From Bdellovibrio sp. (GTDB taxonomy: Bacteria; Bdellovibrionota; Bdellovibrionia; Bdellovibrionales; Bdellovibrionaceae), in contig JAHRXB010000173.1 in NCBI GenBank assembly GCA_019104905.1, positions 1 through 20,895 on the forward strand: DNA of 20,895 nt, written 5' to 3'. The notes under the pieces are model-generated. The model was not told the DNA's origin and ran no database searches. It was given only the letters and a program-made list of their open reading frames with translations. Each line of letters opens with the position of its first letter. Position 1 is the stretch's first letter. The position numbers and the translations under genes are program-made. Shown here in pieces: positions 20,038 through 20,895 of the stretch.

Positions 20038-20051
20038 ATGATGCGCATCAT
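20038..20051. promoter_or_regulatory. 14-base palindrome before the LuxR-type gene
   Basis: ATGATGCGCATCAT is a perfect palindrome that ends 48 bases before the GTG start codon. Its place and length fit an operator for a dimeric regulator, perhaps the gene's own product. The cognate factor is unknown. Confidence 0.5.
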
Positions 20052-20099
20052 CGACATCCACCCAAATGCCGGAGATGATATGGGCACGAGGAGGATGTT

Positions 20100-20615
20100 G
20101 TGGCTTGCGAAGACAGCACTAAGCATTTCTTAAATCTTGGAACTAAATTGGGTCTATGCGTTAAAGACCAAGAAAAGCGCGTACTCTTTCAAAACGACAA
20201 CTCAGTGAAGACGTGTGGCTTGATGGTTGGGCAGCAATGCGGAAAAACCTGCATGAGGCTCTATCATCAGGTGGAAGAATGTTCGGCGATCTCTGAAGGG
20301 ATGAAACTCTTCAAGGGAACAGAGGTTGAAGGGCATAAAGTAGATGCCTTGATTGTGAATGATGGTCAGACCATTACCACACTCCTTTATTCTTTGGATG
20401 AGGATCAGGATAAGTTTATTAAACAAGAGGCGTTCTTTAAACAAAAGGGCCTCACGAAGAGTGAACTTCGAATTATGCAAATGGTAATGCAGGGTATGAC
20501 CAATGCGGCTATTGCAGAAAAGTTGTTTATCTCAAAAGCAACGTTGAAGACTCATCTCAACAATATCTATAAGAAGCTACCGTCTTCCATGCGGCCGTCG
20601 CAGGTGCGCGCTTAA
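20100..20615 (+). CDS. LuxR-type regulator with N-terminal cysteine-rich PAS-like sensor
   Basis: 171 residues. Residues 117-171 form a LuxR/GerE helix-turn-helix (LTKSELRIMQMVMQGMTNAAIAEKLF, then ISKATLKTHLNNIYKKL), as in NarL-type activators. The N-terminal 110 residues resemble a PAS domain and hold four spaced cysteines: Cys39, Cys47, Cys51 and Cys61 (C-x7-C-x3-C-x9-C), besides Cys3 and Cys20. In PAS sensors of related kind, similar cysteines follow the text 'vGxxCxxx', here VGQQCGKTC, but a metal or redox role is inferred. It has no receiver domain, so it probably senses its signal directly. The start is GTG, with GAGGAGG 5 bases upstream. A 14-base palindrome precedes it. Its end overlaps the convergent universal stress gene by 4 bases. 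Confidence 0.88.
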   Translation: MACEDSTKHFLNLGTKLGLCVKDQEKRVLFQNDNSVKTCGLMVGQQCGKTCMRLYHQVEECSAISEGMKLFKGTEVEGHKVDALIVNDGQTITTLLYSLDEDQDKFIKQEAFFKQKGLTKSELRIMQMVMQGMTNAAIAEKLFISKATLKTHLNNIYKKLPSSMRPSQVRA

Positions 20616-20895
20616 GGAGCCGGTGTCTCTGTGAACCGATCTTCTTGTTTGTCATAAAAGTGGCGAGTAAGAACGTAGACGGGGCAGGGAGCTTTACGTA
20701 CGACATTACGGGTGTAACTTCCCAATAGAGCGGCACTCATCGGGCCGCTCTGAGCTTCCATGACCACGAGATCCGCTTCATGGGTAATGACGGCATTCAA
20801 TATCAGCTCATCTACGGGCTTGAAGGTGCTATCTATGAAAAAGTGGCCCACCACTCCTTCTTTCGTGGCCCAATCGATCCAATGTTGGGCACGAT
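20612..20895 (-). CDS. Universal stress protein (UspA family), C-terminal part, cut by window edge
   Basis: The frame stays open to the right edge, giving about 94 C-terminal residues from RAQHWIDWATKEG onward; the N-terminus lies outside the window. The last part has the UspA pattern: ITHEADLVVMEAQSGPMSA, then LLGSYTRNVVRKAPCPVYVL, which is the ATP-binding G-x-x-x-x-x-x-x-GS and the closing beta strand. The glycine-rich loop is somewhat altered (EAQSGPMS where many have GSHGRSG), so nucleotide binding is uncertain. Universal stress proteins aid survival under starvation or other stress. It lies tail to tail with the LuxR-type gene, overlapping by 4 bases. Confidence 0.85.
   Translation of the reverse strand, partial: RAQHWIDWATKEGVVGHFFIDSTFKPVDELILNAVITHEADLVVMEAQSGPMSAALLGSYTRNVVRKAPCPVYVLTRHFYDKQEDRFTETPAP

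Larger units (their letters stand above)
19560..20099. other. 540-bp AT-rich gene-free region with several dyad symmetries
   Basis: No open frame with a credible start lies here. It holds divergent control regions for tetR and the LuxR-type gene. Inverted repeats, left to right: AATACT/AGTATT (19626-19646) with the nested ATCATATGAT (19647-19656); TTTAACAAAA/TTTTGTTAAA (19693-19733); TGTGA-CC-TCACA (19985-19996); and ATGATGCGCATCAT (20038-20051). A promoter-like pair lies at 19823-19852. The stretch 19740-19960 shows no other structure I can support. Confidence 0.7.

Overview
The window is a stretch of ordinary Gram-negative chromosome of about 47-50 % GC by eye, with tightly packed genes. 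An outer-membrane Tsx channel, signal peptides, an inner-membrane FadE-type acyl-CoA dehydrogenase and the co-occurrence of RNase Y, SohB and many short membrane proteins suggest a Bdellovibrio-like member of the Bdellovibrionota. That assignment comes from protein resemblance and is an inference, not proof. There is no rRNA, tRNA, CRISPR array, insertion sequence, phage gene or restriction/defence island.

Layout. 1-1132 (minus): a sohB-like membrane protease followed by the first 31 codons of an Opp/Dpp-type ABC ATPase that runs off the left edge. 1255-1992 (plus): an exported, coiled-coil, polyproline-tailed protein. 1989-3611 (minus): a Tsx nucleoside channel and a VC0807-family membrane protein, separated by a leader with a tiny upstream ORF and a hairpin. 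3811-7691 (plus): mutM, a tiny EAAPA-repeat exported protein with a very strong terminator, and the large fadE. 7799-8839 (minus): a CNNM/CBS transporter. 9057-9629 (plus): an exported protein with a PD-(D/E)XK nuclease-like core. 9692-11826 (minus): a CheY-like receiver protein and RNase Y. 11953-12818 (plus): an OsmC-arfB pair with coupled translation. 12815-14056 (minus): an MFS transporter. 14109-15685 (plus): a small membrane protein, TauE/SafE and DUF1634, in one operon. 15682-15894 (minus): a 70-residue membrane protein. 16129-16617 (plus): a DUF4442 hotdog protein. 16640-19559 (minus): tetR, a CLC antiporter with fluoride-type signatures, and a nitronate monooxygenase-like flavoprotein. 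19560-20099: a 540-bp AT-rich gap full of dyad symmetries. 20100-20615 (plus): a cysteine-rich sensor/LuxR regulator. 20612-20895 (minus): a universal stress protein cut by the right edge.

Several gene pairs meet tail to tail with 4-bp overlaps, and hairpins straddle some stop codons, so termination signals are woven into coding ends. The parts most worth a second look are: the CLC-F gene, which lacks a fluoride riboswitch and whose likely ribosome-binding site lies in the arm of the upstream terminator; a 12-base sequence shared by the fadE and tetR upstream regions, which hints that this TetR protein may control fatty-acid oxidation; the exported nuclease-like protein; the Cys-rich regulator with palindromes upstream; and the short upstream ORF plus hairpin before the VC0807-family gene. 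I did not find a convincing large, wholly new multi-gene system here.
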